The position numbers were made by a program, and so were the translations under genes. Below, in pieces: positions 47,591 through 57,835 of a stretch of DNA of 64,000 nucleotides. The notes beneath the pieces are model-generated. The model saw only the letters and a program-made list of their open reading frames with translations, had not been told where the DNA came from and ran no database searches. Origin of the DNA: Halomonas citrativorans (GTDB lineage Bacteria; Pseudomonadota; Gammaproteobacteria; Pseudomonadales; Halomonadaceae); contig NZ_FUKM01000015.1 in the NCBI RefSeq assembly GCF_900163645.1, positions 1-64,000 of the forward strand, read 5' to 3'. Within the stretch, counting starts at the first letter, position 1, and every line of letters begins with the position of its first letter.

Positions 47591-48756
47591 GGAGTGACTT
47601 CCAGGGTTTCCAGACGACCATTGTCGGCCTGGACATGAATGGTGCTGCCATCAGTAATGGGGGACACGCTAATGCCGGATTTATGCACCCGGGTGCGGCC
47701 CACGATGTTACCTTCACGCGCGTCGATCAAATGGACATAACCTTCAAAATCGCCAACCACGATACGGCCATCAGCAAAGGCTGGGGCGGTAAGCCAACGA
47801 TCTTCAAGTTCATTGTTACGCCATATTTCTTGGCCATTTTCGGCATCAAGCGCGACGAGGTGACTGTCGTCGGTAACCACATAAAGATAGTTACCCACCA
47901 TCAGCGGTGAATGGCGGCTAGAGAGATTACTTTCCCAGAGTACGCTGCCGCGTGTGGCTTCCAGTGCCACCACGCGACCATTGTAACTGGTGACAAACAG
48001 GCGGCCGTCAGGCGTAATCAGCGGCTGGCCGGCAATATCGACCAGTCGCTCAACTTCGCTACGGCCACTGGGGGTGGCGATTTGCATATCCCACAGCGGC
48101 TGGCCGCTACGGTTATCAAGCGTGGCCAGACGTCCGTTTGCGAGGCCGACGAAAGTGACCGGGTCAATGACCATCGGCGTCCCGGTACCGCGAAGGGTAA
48201 GGGCAGGCTGAGAACTGGTATAAACCCAGCGCTCCTGACCGTTGGTGCGGTCTAGCGCCGTTATCTGACCATCAACGCTTTGTACGACCAGCAGTTGCTG
48301 GTTGGCTTGAGGCGCGGCCAGCACTTCGCTGGATACTCTGGAGCGCCAGCTTACGCTGCCATCGCGTTGATCAAGTGCAATCACTTCACCGTTGCGAGTG
48401 CCCAGGTAGACCTGGCCTGCAATCGCGGTCAGCGCGCTGGAGATCGGTGTATCAAGCTCTACGCGCCACTCACGATCACCGGTGTTAGCGTTTAATGCCA
48501 TGACCAGGCCTTGTGCGTCGGCGGCAAAGATCGTGCTGCCTTCACGGGAAGGTGCGATAGGGTAACGCGCCCGGCCCAGGCCGCTGCCGATATTCTGGCG
48601 CCACTGCGTGGTCAGGTTTGATGTTTCATCAAAGCTACGCAGCTCTTTGGGCGTATACGCGGGTTCGCCTTTATTGGCACAACCTGCCAGCAGAGCAATG
48701 GCTACCGCACCTAGCGTCACGCGCATGATCTGTTTGGAAAGACGCAGATTCATCAT
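47587..48756 (-). CDS. bamB: Outer membrane protein assembly factor BamB
   Basis: BamB is the lipoprotein beta-propeller of the BAM complex that inserts outer-membrane proteins. The 389-residue protein has a lipobox (IALLAGC, Cys near 26) and about eight PQQ-like repeats: [54 protein letters not shown] and [18 protein letters not shown] are examples. The position between yfgM and der, with four-base overlaps on both sides, is the conserved gammaproteobacterial arrangement. Confidence 0.96.
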   Translation of the reverse strand: MMNLRLSKQIMRVTLGAVAIALLAGCANKGEPAYTPKELRSFDETSNLTTQWRQNIGSGLGRARYPIAPSREGSTIFAADAQGLVMALNANTGDREWRVELDTPISSALTAIAGQVYLGTRNGEVIALDQRDGSVSWRSRVSSEVLAAPQANQQLLVVQSVDGQITALDRTNGQERWVYTSSQPALTLRGTGTPMVIDPVTFVGLANGRLATLDNRSGQPLWDMQIATPSGRSEVERLVDIAGQPLITPDGRLFVTSYNGRVVALEATRGSVLWESNLSSRHSPLMVGNYLYVVTDDSHLVALDAENGQEIWRNNELEDRWLTAPAFADGRIVVGDFEGYVHLIDAREGNIVGRTRVHKSGISVSPITDGSTIHVQADNGRLETLEVTP

Positions 48757-49409
48757 TGTGTCGCCTCCTCGGCGCCAAGATCGTCAAGCTTGAATTGTAC
48801 GCCGTAAAGCGTTTGGTCGAGGCTCTCTGCAAGTTCCAGCGCGTTTTGCCAAGCGCTCCGCGCCTGGTCGGTTTGCCCAAGGGCTGCGTAGGCATCACCG
48901 CGGACGTTGGCTTGCTGCGCCGCCAGGGCTTCGCTGATCGGCTCATCCAGTAAAGCAAGTGCCGCTTCAGGATTGCCGTTGGCGACCTCAATGCGTGCCA
49001 GACGCAGCCAGGCCAGGCTTTGCACATAGCGACGCGATGAGTTATCGGCTACCTGTTCAAGAGAGACCTTTGCCGCATCGATATCGCCCTGCTGTACGGC
49101 TAACCGAGCGTCCATAAGCAGCGCCAGTTCAGCATAGAGCGTTTTGCCGTAATCGTCGGTAAGCTCGCTAATTAGCTCGCGGGCGCTGGCCGTTTGCTGC
49201 TCATCCAGTTCGTTGGCCATGGCAACGTTGATCAACTGCTGGTAGCGCACCGAAGCGGCTTCCGACTGGCCTTGCTGATAGTTTTGCCATGCATTCCAGC
49301 CAAAGACGCCCGCAGCAGCAAGAGCGGCACCTGCAATCAGAGAGGTTCCATTCTCTTTCCACCAGCGCTTAACGACATCCAACTGCTCTTCTTCGCTTCG
49401 ATCCGCCAC
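48753..49409 (-). CDS. yfgM: YfgM-type ancillary SecYEG translocon protein (TPR)
   Basis: YfgM is an inner-membrane protein with a periplasmic TPR domain that associates with the SecYEG translocon and periplasmic chaperones. This 218-residue protein has a short cytoplasmic start (SEEEQLDVVKRWWKENG), one membrane helix (about 20-38, SLIAGAALAAAGVFGWNAW) and TPR-like helices to the end (for example LAWLRLARIEVANGNPEAAL). I chose GTG 49409, with AGGAGG six bases before it; an in-frame start at 49472 would add a non-family extension. It sits between hisS and bamB and overlaps bamB by four bases. Confidence 0.88.
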   Translation of the reverse strand: MADRSEEEQLDVVKRWWKENGTSLIAGAALAAAGVFGWNAWQNYQQGQSEAASVRYQQLINVAMANELDEQQTASARELISELTDDYGKTLYAELALLMDARLAVQQGDIDAAKVSLEQVADNSSRRYVQSLAWLRLARIEVANGNPEAALALLDEPISEALAAQQANVRGDAYAALGQTDQARSAWQNALELAESLDQTLYGVQFKLDDLGAEEATQ

Positions 49410-49490
49410 GGGCGGCCTCCTATTGCATAAAATCGCCGCAGCACAGCGGCGATTAGTTATTTGTAAGCGCACAGCGCCTGTTTGTTTGGC

Positions 49491-50786
49491 TTAGTGGGCC
49501 AGAAGGTCGCCTAGCGTGGCAGAAAGTGCCGCTTGGCTCACGCGCTGCTGCTCGCGGTCATCGCGCAAGAACTTAAGCGTGGCGGCGTGTTCGGCCAGTT
49601 CGTCCTCGCCCAGCAGGATGGCGATGGGCGCAGCACTTTTATCGGCCTTTTTCATGCGGCTTTTAAAGCTACCGCCGCCGCAGTGCAGTTGAAGGCGCAA
49701 GTCGGGAAGCTCACTACGCAGCTGTTCGGCAAGCGTGAGCGCGGCAATCGTTGCGTTATCGTCCATAGGCAGGAGATAGACATCGCAGCCGCCCAGGGCT
49801 TCGTCCGGCACCAGGTTTAGCGTCTCCAGCAACAGGATTAACCGCTCAATACCCATGGCGAACCCAACCGCTGGGGTTGGCTTGCCGCCCAGCTGTTCCA
49901 CCATGCCATCGTAACGACCGCCAGCACATACCGTGCCTTGGCTACCCAGCGCACTGGTGGTCCATTCGAACACCGTACGGCAGTAGTAGTCGAGCCCGCG
50001 CACCAGGCGAGGATTGATCACAAAGGGGATGCCCGCCGCATCCAGCATGGCTTTCAACTGCTCGAAGTGTTCGCGCGACGCATCATCAAGATGATCCATG
50101 AGCTGCGGCGCGCCGTTAAGCATGTCCGCCATGGCCGGATTTTTAGAGTCCAGAATGCGCAGCGGGTTACTGATCAAGCGGCGCTGAGAGTCTTCATCAA
50201 GCACTTCGCGATGCTGTTCGAAATAAGCCACCAGCTTTTCACGGTAGGCCACCCGCGCCTCGGCAGACCCCAGCGAGTTAAGCTCAAGCGTGACATGCTC
50301 AAACAGCCCTAGCTCTTTCCACAGGCGTGCCGAGAGCAGAATCACTTCGGCATCGATATCCGGCCCTTCAAAGCCGTATGTCTCAACACCTACCTGATGA
50401 AACTGGCGATAGCGGCCTTTTTGAGGGCGCTCGTGACGAAACATCGGACCCTGGTACCAAAGCCGTTGGGTCTGGTTGTAGAGTAGGCCGTGCTCCATCG
50501 CTGCGCGCACGCAGCTGGCGGTGCCTTCAGGACGCAGTGTCAGGCTATCGCCGTTGCGGTCGTCGAAGGTGTACATCTCTTTTTCGACGATATCGGTCAC
50601 TTCACCAATCGAGCGGGCGAACAGCGCTGTTTGCTCGACAATCGGCGTGCGAATTTCATCGAAGCCGTAGCGATGCATTAACTGACGTACTTTGGTCTCA
50701 AAAAATTGCCAGCGAGGACTATCGCTGGGCAACAGGTCGTTCATACCACGGATGGCTTGAATCTTTTTAACAGCGGACTTGCTCAA
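49491..50786 (-). CDS. hisS: Histidyl-tRNA synthetase
   Basis: HisS charges tRNA-His. The 431-residue class II synthetase begins with the usual [14 protein letters not shown], has motif 2 in [21 protein letters not shown], the histidine-binding [13 protein letters not shown], and motif 3 GFAMGIERL. The C-terminal anticodon-binding domain ([19 protein letters not shown] onward) is complete. I place the start at TTG 50786, with GAGGAG six bases upstream; an ATG at 50807 would put that site inside the gene. The ispG gene ends 45 bases upstream and yfgM starts 81 bases downstream. Confidence 0.95.
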   Translation of the reverse strand: MSKSAVKKIQAIRGMNDLLPSDSPRWQFFETKVRQLMHRYGFDEIRTPIVEQTALFARSIGEVTDIVEKEMYTFDDRNGDSLTLRPEGTASCVRAAMEHGLLYNQTQRLWYQGPMFRHERPQKGRYRQFHQVGVETYGFEGPDIDAEVILLSARLWKELGLFEHVTLELNSLGSAEARVAYREKLVAYFEQHREVLDEDSQRRLISNPLRILDSKNPAMADMLNGAPQLMDHLDDASREHFEQLKAMLDAAGIPFVINPRLVRGLDYYCRTVFEWTTSALGSQGTVCAGGRYDGMVEQLGGKPTPAVGFAMGIERLILLLETLNLVPDEALGGCDVYLLPMDDNATIAALTLAEQLRSELPDLRLQLHCGGGSFKSRMKKADKSAAPIAILLGEDELAEHAATLKFLRDDREQQRVSQAALSATLGDLLAH

Positions 50787-50831
50787 TGAAAACTCCTCGT
50801 TCTGCATCCTGGCTGATGCATGACCCCGGCA

Positions 50832-51947
50832 TTAAACGCTGCGGGCGATCATGTCATCTTCTTGCTGCTGTTTTTGGCGCACTTTTTCGCGGATCATCCG
50901 CTCAAGATCATCCACCAGGTGATCGTTACGCAGTTTGCTGGCCGGTTTGCCGTCGATATACACCAGGTTTGCGGGGCTGCCGCCGGTCAGGCCAATATCG
51001 GTCTCTTTTGCTTCACCCGGGCCGTTAACGACGCAGCCAATCACTGAAACATCCAGTGGCGTCATGATGTCTTCCAGACGCTCTTCAAGCTGATTCATGG
51101 TGCTGATAACGTCAAAGTTTTGGCGTGAGCAGCTGGGGCAGGCAATAAAGTTGATGCCCTTGGCGCGCAGGCGCAGGCTTTTGAGCATATCAAAGCCGAC
51201 TTTAATCTCTTCTATCGGGTCGGCGGCAAGTGACACTCGAATCGTGTCGCCGATACCATCCATCAGTAGCATGCCTAGGCCAATAGACGACTTAACGGTG
51301 CCCGAGCGCAGCCCGCCTGCTTCGGTAATACCCAAGTGAAGCGGCTGCTCAATGCGCGTGGCAAGATCACGGTAAGCCGCGACGGCCATAAACACATCAG
51401 AGGCTTTTACGCTGACCTTGTACTCTTGAAAATCGAGCCGATCCAGGTGGTCGATATGGCGCATGGCGGATTCCACCAGCGCGGCAGGCGTGGGCTCGCC
51501 ATACTTTTTCTGAAGGTCTTTTTCCAACGAACCGGCGTTAACGCCAATGCGGATAGGAATACCGTTATCGCGTGCGGCACTCACCACCGCGCGTACGCGA
51601 TCTTCACGGCCAATATTGCCGGGGTTGATGCGCAGGCAGTCAACGCCTAGCTCCGCGACGCGCAGGGCGATCTTGTAATCAAAGTGGATGTCGGCCACCA
51701 ACGGCACATCCACTAGCTGCTTGATTTTGCCAAAGGCTTCGGCGGCGTCCATGTCCGGTACGGAAACGCGTACGATGTCAGCGCCGGCTTTTTCCAACTG
51801 CTGAATCTGCCCAACGGTAGCCGCCACGTCCAGCGTGTTGGTGTTGGTCATGCTCTGTACGGAAATAGGCGCATTTCCGCCTACCGCCACATTACCGACG
51901 TGAATCTGGCGGGACTGGCGGCGTTTTATCGGAGAAGGGGCGTGCAT
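50832..51947 (-). CDS. ispG: 4-hydroxy-3-methylbut-2-enyl diphosphate synthase (IspG/GcpE)
   Basis: IspG makes HMBPP in the non-mevalonate isoprenoid pathway. The 371-residue protein starts [20 protein letters not shown] and has the TIM-barrel segments [26 protein letters not shown] and LRINPGNIG. It carries the [4Fe-4S] ligands in [12 protein letters not shown] and [20 protein letters not shown] 51947 matches family length; GTG 51959, overlapping the rodZ stop, is an alternative that adds four residues. It follows rodZ by 8 bases and precedes hisS. Confidence 0.96.
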   Translation of the reverse strand: MHAPSPIKRRQSRQIHVGNVAVGGNAPISVQSMTNTNTLDVAATVGQIQQLEKAGADIVRVSVPDMDAAEAFGKIKQLVDVPLVADIHFDYKIALRVAELGVDCLRINPGNIGREDRVRAVVSAARDNGIPIRIGVNAGSLEKDLQKKYGEPTPAALVESAMRHIDHLDRLDFQEYKVSVKASDVFMAVAAYRDLATRIEQPLHLGITEAGGLRSGTVKSSIGLGMLLMDGIGDTIRVSLAADPIEEIKVGFDMLKSLRLRAKGINFIACPSCSRQNFDVISTMNQLEERLEDIMTPLDVSVIGCVVNGPGEAKETDIGLTGGSPANLVYIDGKPASKLRNDHLVDDLERMIREKVRQKQQQEDDMIARSV

Positions 51948-51955
51948 AAGACGGG

Positions 51956-52939
51956 TCACTCTCCCAGGGTAAATCGGGCGACATTGTTGGCGCCTGCGCG
52001 TTCTGCAAGGTTGATCTGCTCACCTTGGTAACGCAGTACGACGCCAGTGGCGTTTCCTACGGTTAAACGAAACGGCGGCACACCTTCAACGGTTACATTG
52101 GTGCCGGGCGTTTGTAAGCCAACAAATACACGTTGATTGTTGGCATCGAAGATTTCAGTCCAGGACTGCTCGTTAAACGTGAGCTCCATCTGGCCAGGGC
52201 TGCCCGCCGGGGCCGTTGCCGCTTCCTCGGTGGCACCTTCATCAGCCTCTGTTACATCAGCGTCAGCCGCATCCGTGTCTGCCGCAATATCAAGTGCGGC
52301 AGTATTGTTGACTGTCGCGGTCTGCTCCGCGTTATCAGTAGGCAGCGTTTCACTATTACCAGCGGTATCACCCGTGGCCGTATCGTTTTCCGGCTGGGCG
52401 GGCGAGGTGATGGCGGGCTGCTGAGGCGGCGGGGGCTCAGCACCGGTACCCGATGCCGACGGTACTTCGCTGCCTTCTTCAACGCCGGACGTCTCATTAA
52501 AGCCAGGCGGCTCGCTGCCACCACGGCTCTGCCACCACATTACGGTTACGCCGATCAGGCCAGCAATCACCAGCAAGGTCACCAGCTTAAATAACCAGGC
52601 ACCCAGCTTTGAGGGGGGTCGACTAACCGCCACCGGAATCACTTTTCGTTCGGCATCCGCGGCGCCATAGCGCTCCTGGTAAGCGTCCAGGATCACATGC
52701 TCGCTCAGACCCAGGTATTTGGCGTAGGAGCGCAGGTAACCACGACGGTAAGCAATAACCGGAATTTCGTCATAACGATCATGTTCAAGGCCATCAACGA
52801 CAGCCGGCCGCAAATTAAGCGCACGCGCCGCCTCTCCAATGGGCACGCCGAGCTCTTCTCGTTGGCGCAAAAGAATCTCGCCGGGAGAGGAGGTGGAACG
52901 GGAGGAAGTAACGCTATCTTGTAACTGTGTGTCGCTCAT
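51956..52939 (-). CDS. rodZ: Cytoskeleton protein RodZ
   Basis: RodZ is a bitopic membrane protein that links MreB to the cell-wall synthesis machinery. The 327-residue protein has an N-terminal helix-turn-helix of the Xre type ([21 protein letters not shown] and [14 protein letters not shown]), and [14 protein letters not shown] with a Tyr/Phe-rich MreB-contact region. One membrane helix lies at about 112-132 ([21 protein letters not shown]). A long acidic Ala/Thr-rich linker (140-250) is followed by the C-terminal DUF4115 domain ([18 protein letters not shown] to the end). It lies between pilW and ispG as in related bacteria. Confidence 0.93.
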   Translation of the reverse strand: MSDTQLQDSVTSSRSTSSPGEILLRQREELGVPIGEAARALNLRPAVVDGLEHDRYDEIPVIAYRRGYLRSYAKYLGLSEHVILDAYQERYGAADAERKVIPVAVSRPPSKLGAWLFKLVTLLVIAGLIGVTVMWWQSRGGSEPPGFNETSGVEEGSEVPSASGTGAEPPPPQQPAITSPAQPENDTATGDTAGNSETLPTDNAEQTATVNNTAALDIAADTDAADADVTEADEGATEEAATAPAGSPGQMELTFNEQSWTEIFDANNQRVFVGLQTPGTNVTVEGVPPFRLTVGNATGVVLRYQGEQINLAERAGANNVARFTLGE

Positions 52940-52975
52940 GGCTGAGCATCCTTAAATAATTAAGTGGTCAGGGCG

Positions 52976-53713
52976 TCAGTTCATAAGGCCAAGCTGGCGC
53001 TGGTAATCGGCTGCCGCAGCATGGTCGCCTTGGGCATGAGCGATATCAATTGCCATTTCCAGCGCTGCCCGGTCTGGCCCGGCCAACTGCAAATAGGTGT
53101 GCAACGGTGACCAGGCCTCATGGTAATTGCCCTGTGAAACTTCCAGTTCGGCTAACGTCAAGTACCCCCGCGACTGTCGCGGGTCGATACGCTGCGCGCG
53201 GGCTAAACGCCCACGCGCTTTATCAAACTCTTCCAGCGCTAAATAACATTGGCCCAGGTTGGTAAAAAGTTGGGCACGGTTGGCGTACTGGGCATCATTA
53301 GATGCGTTTTCCAACTGATCGCAAGCGGCAGTAATATGCCCCTGCTGATACAAAAATGCCGCGTAATTATTGCGGGCACGGGTAAATGTCGGGTCGGCGT
53401 CGATCGCTTGTTTAAAATATTGGTCGGCAAGTTCGATGTCGCCCTGCTGTTGATAGACCATGGCTAAGGCCTGCAATGCTTTGGCATGGTGCGGGTCGAT
53501 CTCCAGCGCGTGACCCAGGGCGGCGCGCGCCCGTGGGAGATTGTTGCGCTCCAGGTAGGCAACGCCGAGCTGCGTATACGCATCCTTGGCGTCATTGCTT
53601 GCCTGAGAAGGTAACGTGTTTGATGTGGCACAACCGGCGAGCCATACGCTGCTAAATAGTACAGCGAACATGGGCACCCTAAACGGGTTAAAACGCCTGT
53701 AGTGACAGATCAT
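52976..53713 (-). CDS. pilW: Type IV pilus biogenesis lipoprotein PilW/PilF
   Basis: PilW (PilF in Pseudomonas) is the outer-membrane pilotin needed for secretin PilQ assembly. The 245-residue protein has a signal and lipobox (SSVWLAGC, cysteine near residue 27) followed by about six TPR units: AYTQLGVAYLERNNLPRARA, KALQALAMVYQQQGDIELAD, RARNNYAAFLYQQGHITAAC and so on. I use ATG 53713, which has GAGG seven bases upstream; ATG 53725 would be four codons longer. No other pilus genes are in the window; the gene stays in its conserved place between rlmN and rodZ. Confidence 0.9.
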   Translation of the reverse strand: MICHYRRFNPFRVPMFAVLFSSVWLAGCATSNTLPSQASNDAKDAYTQLGVAYLERNNLPRARAALGHALEIDPHHAKALQALAMVYQQQGDIELADQYFKQAIDADPTFTRARNNYAAFLYQQGHITAACDQLENASNDAQYANRAQLFTNLGQCYLALEEFDKARGRLARAQRIDPRQSRGYLTLAELEVSQGNYHEAWSPLHTYLQLAGPDRAALEMAIDIAHAQGDHAAAADYQRQLGLMN

Positions 53714-53813
53714 GTTGATCCTCATGGTGTAAATAGCTAACTAACCGCCGGCACAACGAATAAACCGTGTCCATCAAAGCGCTGTGCTCGTCGGAAGTCA
53801 AGATAAGCACCGT

Positions 53814-54998
53814 TTAGTCAGCGTCAATCTGTACCGATTGAATATAGCGAGCGCTGCGCTTCGTCCGGTCTTTCACGCGTCCCACCAACTGACCGCAGGC
53901 TGCGTCGATATCCTCACCCCGAGTGATACGAACCGTCGCGTTATACTCCAAATCATAAAGCCACTGTTGAAAGCGCATGACCTGGTTGCGTGATGGTGTT
54001 TCATACCCTGAGTTAGGAAACGGGTTAAACGGTATCAAATTAATCTTACAGGGCAACTCTTTAAGCAGCGCGGCGAGCTGTTCGGCATGCTCTTTCTGGT
54101 CGTTAACATCCTTGATCAGCGTGTATTCAATAGTGACCTGGCGATTGTCCGGGCACTTGGACAGGTAGCGATGGCATGCATCCAGCAACATTTGGATGTT
54201 GTATTTGCGGTTGATCGGCACCAGTTCATTGCGCAGCTCGTCTGTAGAGGCATGCAGCGAAATAGCCAGGCTTACGTCCATTTCGTCGCCCAGTTTGTCG
54301 ATCATCGGCACAACGCCTGAGGTCGACAGCGTGACGCGGCGCTTGGAGAGCCCGTAGCCGTTGTCATCCAGCATTAACTTCATGGCCGGCACTACGTTGT
54401 CAAAGTTGAGCAGGGGTTCGCCCATGCCCATCATGACCACGTTGGTAACCGGGCGGTTAGCGGTGTCACGGCGCGGCCCGACGCTGCGCTGTGCAACCCA
54501 TACCTGGCCAATGATTTCGGCGGCGGTAAGGTTACGCTGAAAGCCCTGTTTGCCGGTGGAGCAGAAACTACAGTCCAGTGAGCAGCCCACTTGAGAAGAG
54601 ACGCACAGCGTGCGCCGCTTGCCGTTTTCAGCGGGAATCAGCACGGTTTCAACGTAGCTGCCATCCTCTACTTCTAATACCCACTTACGGGTACCGTCGG
54701 TTGAGGTGCCTTCGTAAATAACGCTGGGACCACGAATTTCGGCCACTTTTGCCAGCTTTTCGCGCAACGGTTTGGACAGGTTGGTCATCGCGGTGAAGTC
54801 GTCGCTACCTTCCTGGTGGATCCACTTCATCAACTGAGCGGCGCGGAATTTCTTCTCGCCAATCGACAAAAAGAACGCTTCCATCTGTTCGCGCGACATG
54901 CCAAGCAGGTTCTGGCGCTCAGGCGCTTTTGCCGCTGGCGTTTCACTGTCAGGTGCAGATTGGGAAGCGGGCGTATGTTGGGCTACGGTGGTGGTCAT
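53814..54998 (-). CDS. rlmN: Dual-specificity 23S rRNA/tRNA adenine C2-methyltransferase RlmN
   Basis: RlmN methylates A2503 of 23S rRNA and A37 of several tRNAs by radical-SAM chemistry. The 394-residue protein has the CxxxCxxC motif in [16 protein letters not shown] near residue 152, [28 protein letters not shown] and the C-terminal cysteine in [10 protein letters not shown], all required in the family. The N-terminal 35 residues are Ala/Thr/Pro-rich and unusual. I start at ATG 54998 ([10 protein letters not shown]); no good ribosome site is visible, and a later start is possible. It is downstream of ndk. Confidence 0.94.
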   Translation of the reverse strand: MTTTVAQHTPASQSAPDSETPAAKAPERQNLLGMSREQMEAFFLSIGEKKFRAAQLMKWIHQEGSDDFTAMTNLSKPLREKLAKVAEIRGPSVIYEGTSTDGTRKWVLEVEDGSYVETVLIPAENGKRRTLCVSSQVGCSLDCSFCSTGKQGFQRNLTAAEIIGQVWVAQRSVGPRRDTANRPVTNVVMMGMGEPLLNFDNVVPAMKLMLDDNGYGLSKRRVTLSTSGVVPMIDKLGDEMDVSLAISLHASTDELRNELVPINRKYNIQMLLDACHRYLSKCPDNRQVTIEYTLIKDVNDQKEHAEQLAALLKELPCKINLIPFNPFPNSGYETPSRNQVMRFQQWLYDLEYNATVRITRGEDIDAACGQLVGRVKDRTKRSARYIQSVQIDAD

Positions 54999-55021
54999 GG
55001 CGGTCAGCGTTCTAGAAAGGG

Positions 55022-55040
55022 GCGGGGGCCAGGCCCCCGC
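55022..55040 (-). terminator. GC-rich hairpin between ndk and rlmN
   Basis: GCGGGGGCC and GGCCCCCGC form a 9-bp stem around a single base. On the minus strand CCCCTTTC follows. It lies 24 bases before the rlmN start and might reduce read-through from ndk or slow translation. Confidence 0.4.
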
Positions 55041-55082
55041 GAAAATGGCCGGCAACGAATGTTGAAACGGCGCCGCTAAAAA

Positions 55083-55508
55083 TTAGCGCGGGCAGATTTC
55101 ATCATTACCGAAGAAGTAGCTAATTTCGCGCGCAGCGCTTTCTGCAGAGTCGGAACCATGGACAGCGTTAGCGTCGATTGTTTCCGCGAAGTCAGCACGA
55201 ATAGTGCCCGGGGCCGCTTCTTTAGGGTTGGTAGCACCCATCAGGTCACGGTTTTTGGCAATCGCGCCTTCACCTTCAAGCACTTGAACAACCACTGGGC
55301 CGGACGTCATGAAGCCCACCAGGTCTTTAAAGAACGGACGCTCTTTGTGCTCGGCGTAGAAACCGCCCGCTTTCTCTTCAGAAAGGTGGGTCATTTTAGC
55401 GGCAACAACCTGCAGGCCTGCTTTTTCAAAGCGAGCGATGATGTCGCCAATGGCGTTTTTGGCAACGGCATCGGGCTTGATGATAGACAGAGTGCGTTCA
55501 GTAGCCAT
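55083..55508 (-). CDS. ndk: Nucleoside diphosphate kinase
   Basis: Ndk transfers the gamma-phosphate between nucleoside triphosphates and diphosphates through a phosphohistidine. The 141-residue protein begins [17 protein letters not shown] and has the active-site histidine in [20 protein letters not shown]. Its length is standard for bacteria. AAGGAG lies eight bases upstream of the ATG. It is in its usual gammaproteobacterial position between the isc genes and rlmN. Confidence 0.98.
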   Translation of the reverse strand: MATERTLSIIKPDAVAKNAIGDIIARFEKAGLQVVAAKMTHLSEEKAGGFYAEHKERPFFKDLVGFMTSGPVVVQVLEGEGAIAKNRDLMGATNPKEAAPGTIRADFAETIDANAVHGSDSAESAAREISYFFGNDEICPR

Positions 55509-55555
55509 GTAAATATCTCCTTGAGGCCTTTAGAAAAAGGGATAAAGCAGAAATT

Positions 55556-55579
55556 GCCGCCTCGGCAAACCGGGGCGGC
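55556..55579 (-). terminator. Hairpin between iscA and ndk
   Basis: GCCGCCTCGG (55556-55565) pairs with CCGGGGCGGC (55570-55579) with one G-T pair and a four-base loop. On the minus strand AATTTCTGCTTT follows, so termination would be partial. It separates the isc genes from ndk. Confidence 0.4.
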
Positions 55580-55692
55580 GAAGGAAAATCGTTTCGGCAA
55601 AATGACGGTAGTGTTCACCGATTACCGAGTGGGCGCGATTATAGCGCCTCAAGCGGGGGTTGAATACCGATGATGACATTGGCGCCTACGTA

Positions 55693-56019
55693 TTACACCG
55701 TAAAGCTTTCACCGCAGCCGCATTCATCTTTAACATTTGGGTTGTTGAACTTGAAAAAGCGGTTCAGCCCTTCGCTGACATAGTCCACTTCGCTACCGTC
55801 CAGCATCTCAAGTGCATCAGGTGCCACATAAACGCTGGCGCCGTGATCTTCAAAGAGAACTTCGTCACTGCCGACTTCATCGGCAAAGTCCAGCACATAG
55901 CTGTAGCCCGAGCAGCCGCTGGGCTTGACCGACACACGCAGGCCTAGGCCTTGGCCACGTTCATCAAGCACGTGGCGGATCTGTTGTGCGGCAGCTGGGG
56001 TAATGTTGAGTGTTGCCAT
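55693..56019 (-). CDS. iscA: Iron-sulfur cluster assembly protein, IscA type
   Basis: IscA-type proteins carry iron or [4Fe-4S] clusters during cluster assembly. The 108-residue protein contains the three cysteines in the usual order: GLRVSVKPSGCSGYSY with the first, and ECGCGESF with the other two at the C-terminus. It starts MATLNITPAAAQQIRHVL and fits the IscA/ErpA group; position after iscS favours IscA. It lies 31 bases after iscS, where iscU would usually come between. No hscB, hscA or fdx follows; ndk is next. Whether it is IscA or ErpA cannot be settled. Confidence 0.85.
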   Translation of the reverse strand: MATLNITPAAAQQIRHVLDERGQGLGLRVSVKPSGCSGYSYVLDFADEVGSDEVLFEDHGASVYVAPDALEMLDGSEVDYVSEGLNRFFKFNNPNVKDECGCGESFTV

Positions 56020-56050
56020 AAGGCGTGCTCCTTGTAAAAGCGCTAGCCGC

Positions 56051-57226
56051 TTAGCGTGGCAGTGTTCGTAAACCGCTCACCGCATGGCGAATGAGGGTTA
56101 GCGCGTGATCAATATCGTCTTGCGTGGTGAAGCGTCCAAAACTAAAGCGTAGCGATGAAAGTGCTAGCGTGCGCGGAACGCCTACCCCCAGTAAGACGTA
56201 CGAAGGGTCAACGCTTGCCGAGTTGCAAGCGGAGCCGGTAGAAACGGCCACATCGCGCAGGGCCATCAACAGCGACTCACTGTCGATGCCTTCAAACGCG
56301 AGGTTCAAAATATTGGGTACTGCGCGGTCAAGCGGGGTGTTGGCCACCACGCCATCCAGCGTTTCAAGGCCCTGTGAAAAGCGCTGCTGCAGGTGCGTAA
56401 TATGTGCCTGATCGTCAGCATGCTCTTTTTGCATCAGCAAAAATGCTTCACCCATACCGGCAATTTGATGCGTTGGGAGGGTGCCGGAGCGCATGCCGCG
56501 CTCATGCCCGCCACCGTGAATCAATGCCTCAAGGCGAATGTCCGGGTGGCGTTTGACATACAGTGCACCCACGCCTTTAGGGCCATAGGTTTTATGCCCA
56601 GAAAGGGACATTAAATCGATCTTTTGAGCCACCACGTCCAACGGGATTCGGCCAACGGCCTGAGCCGCATCGGTATGGAAAACCGCGCCAAATTCATGGG
56701 CTACCTCGGCGAGCGCGGCAATATCGTTAATGCTGCCTAGTTCGTTGTTGACCGCCATTAACGAAACCAGCGCGGTGTCATCACGCATGGCAGCACGTAG
56801 CATCTCCGGCGAAATGGTACCGTCGTGTGCGGGCGTAAGCCAGGTAACGTCAAAGCCTTCGCGCTCAAGCGCAACCGCTGTATCAACGATTGCCTTATGC
56901 TCAATGGTAGACGTGACCAGGTGCATGCCGCGTTCGCGGTTGGCCCGCAGGTAGCCAATCAGCGCCAGGTTGTCAGCTTCTGTTGCACCGCTGGTCCAGA
57001 CAATTTCACGCGGGTCGGCGCCAATGGTATCGGCTACCTGGCGACGCGCCTGCTCCACCACTTGTTCAGCCTGCCAGCCTAGCATATGGCTGCGCGAGGC
57101 AGGGTTGGCAAATAGCTGGTCCGCGGTCAGATAGCGCTGCATAACCTCGGCTACGCGGGCATCCACCGGCGTAGTGGCGGCGTAATCCAGATAAATAGGC
57201 AGTGAAGGTGTGGTTGTCGTTGTCAT
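56051..57226 (-). CDS. iscS: Cysteine desulfurase IscS
   Basis: IscS releases sulfur from cysteine for iron-sulfur clusters and thio-modified tRNA. The 391-residue PLP enzyme has LPIYLDYAATTPVD at the start, EIVWTSGATEADNLAL, VTSTIEHKA, HTDAAQAVGR, the PLP lysine in LSGHKTYGPKGVGAL, and the active cysteine in STGSACNSAS. Compared with E. coli IscS, the C-terminus ends soon after the last family segments, about ten residues shorter, where IscU contacts lie in E. coli. It follows iscR by 54 bases. Confidence 0.94.
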   Translation of the reverse strand: MTTTTTPSLPIYLDYAATTPVDARVAEVMQRYLTADQLFANPASRSHMLGWQAEQVVEQARRQVADTIGADPREIVWTSGATEADNLALIGYLRANRERGMHLVTSTIEHKAIVDTAVALEREGFDVTWLTPAHDGTISPEMLRAAMRDDTALVSLMAVNNELGSINDIAALAEVAHEFGAVFHTDAAQAVGRIPLDVVAQKIDLMSLSGHKTYGPKGVGALYVKRHPDIRLEALIHGGGHERGMRSGTLPTHQIAGMGEAFLLMQKEHADDQAHITHLQQRFSQGLETLDGVVANTPLDRAVPNILNLAFEGIDSESLLMALRDVAVSTGSACNSASVDPSYVLLGVGVPRTLALSSLRFSFGRFTTQDDIDHALTLIRHAVSGLRTLPR

Positions 57227-57280
57227 GAAGACCCGCTTAATTTAATAGCGCCAGGGCAGCGGTAATAACGCCCTTGGCCA

Positions 57281-57748
57281 TTACGGTGATGAGGCGAGAA
57301 TACCCGCTTCAACGCGATTTTTTTGCCGCGAGGCGATACGTAGAACATCGGGGCGCTGCATCAATTGGGCAAGGGTGATGTCATCAAGAAAATGTCGAAT
57401 CTGGCCGGATAGTTCGCACCACAAGTGGTGGGTCAGGCAGGTGCTTCCCTGCTGACAGTCGGATAATCCTTGGCAGCGGGTAGCATCTACCGTTTCATCA
57501 ACGGCATCAATGACTGCTGAAACGCTAATATCGGCCGCTGGTTTGGCCAGCAAATAGCCACCGCCCGGGCCGCGAACGCTGCGGACAAGACCTGAGCGGC
57601 GCAGGCGCGCAAACAGCTGCTCAAGATAGGAGAGGGAAATCCCCTGACGCTGCGAAATATCCCCCAGACTGGTCGGGCTGAGCTCGCCGTTCAGCGCCAA
57701 GTCGAGCATGGCGGTAACGGCGTAACGGCCTTTGGTAGTTAAACGCAT
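57281..57748 (-). CDS. iscR: Iron-sulfur cluster regulator IscR
   Basis: IscR is an Rrf2-family regulator that senses Fe-S status and, with a [2Fe-2S] cluster, represses the isc operon. The 155-residue protein begins [19 protein letters not shown], continues with the winged helix ([22 protein letters not shown]), and has the cluster ligands [16 protein letters not shown] (three Cys and His). ATG 57748 has GAGG eight bases upstream; the GTG three codons earlier overlaps that site. It leads the reduced isc cluster and a matching IscR-type site lies in its promoter. Confidence 0.95.
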   Translation of the reverse strand: MRLTTKGRYAVTAMLDLALNGELSPTSLGDISQRQGISLSYLEQLFARLRRSGLVRSVRGPGGGYLLAKPAADISVSAVIDAVDETVDATRCQGLSDCQQGSTCLTHHLWCELSGQIRHFLDDITLAQLMQRPDVLRIASRQKNRVEAGILASSP

Positions 57749-57800
57749 GACAGGCACCTCGGCGCTGAACGTTCAGCGTGCTCCCGGCAAATGTGCTGCC

Positions 57801-57835
57801 ATTATGGGAAAGCCTGAGTAGTTTGGTCAACCTTT
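57801..57835 (-). promoter_or_regulatory. iscR promoter with IscR type 1 box
   Basis: On the minus strand TTGACC (57830-57825) and CATAAT (57806-57801) form -35 and -10 boxes 18 bases apart. Around the -35, GGTTGACCAAACTACTCAGG matches the type 1 IscR sites of gammaproteobacterial iscR promoters (TTGACYAAWNTACTC-like). The site overlaps the last codons of cysE. Cluster-bound IscR binding here would give autorepression. Confidence 0.7.
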
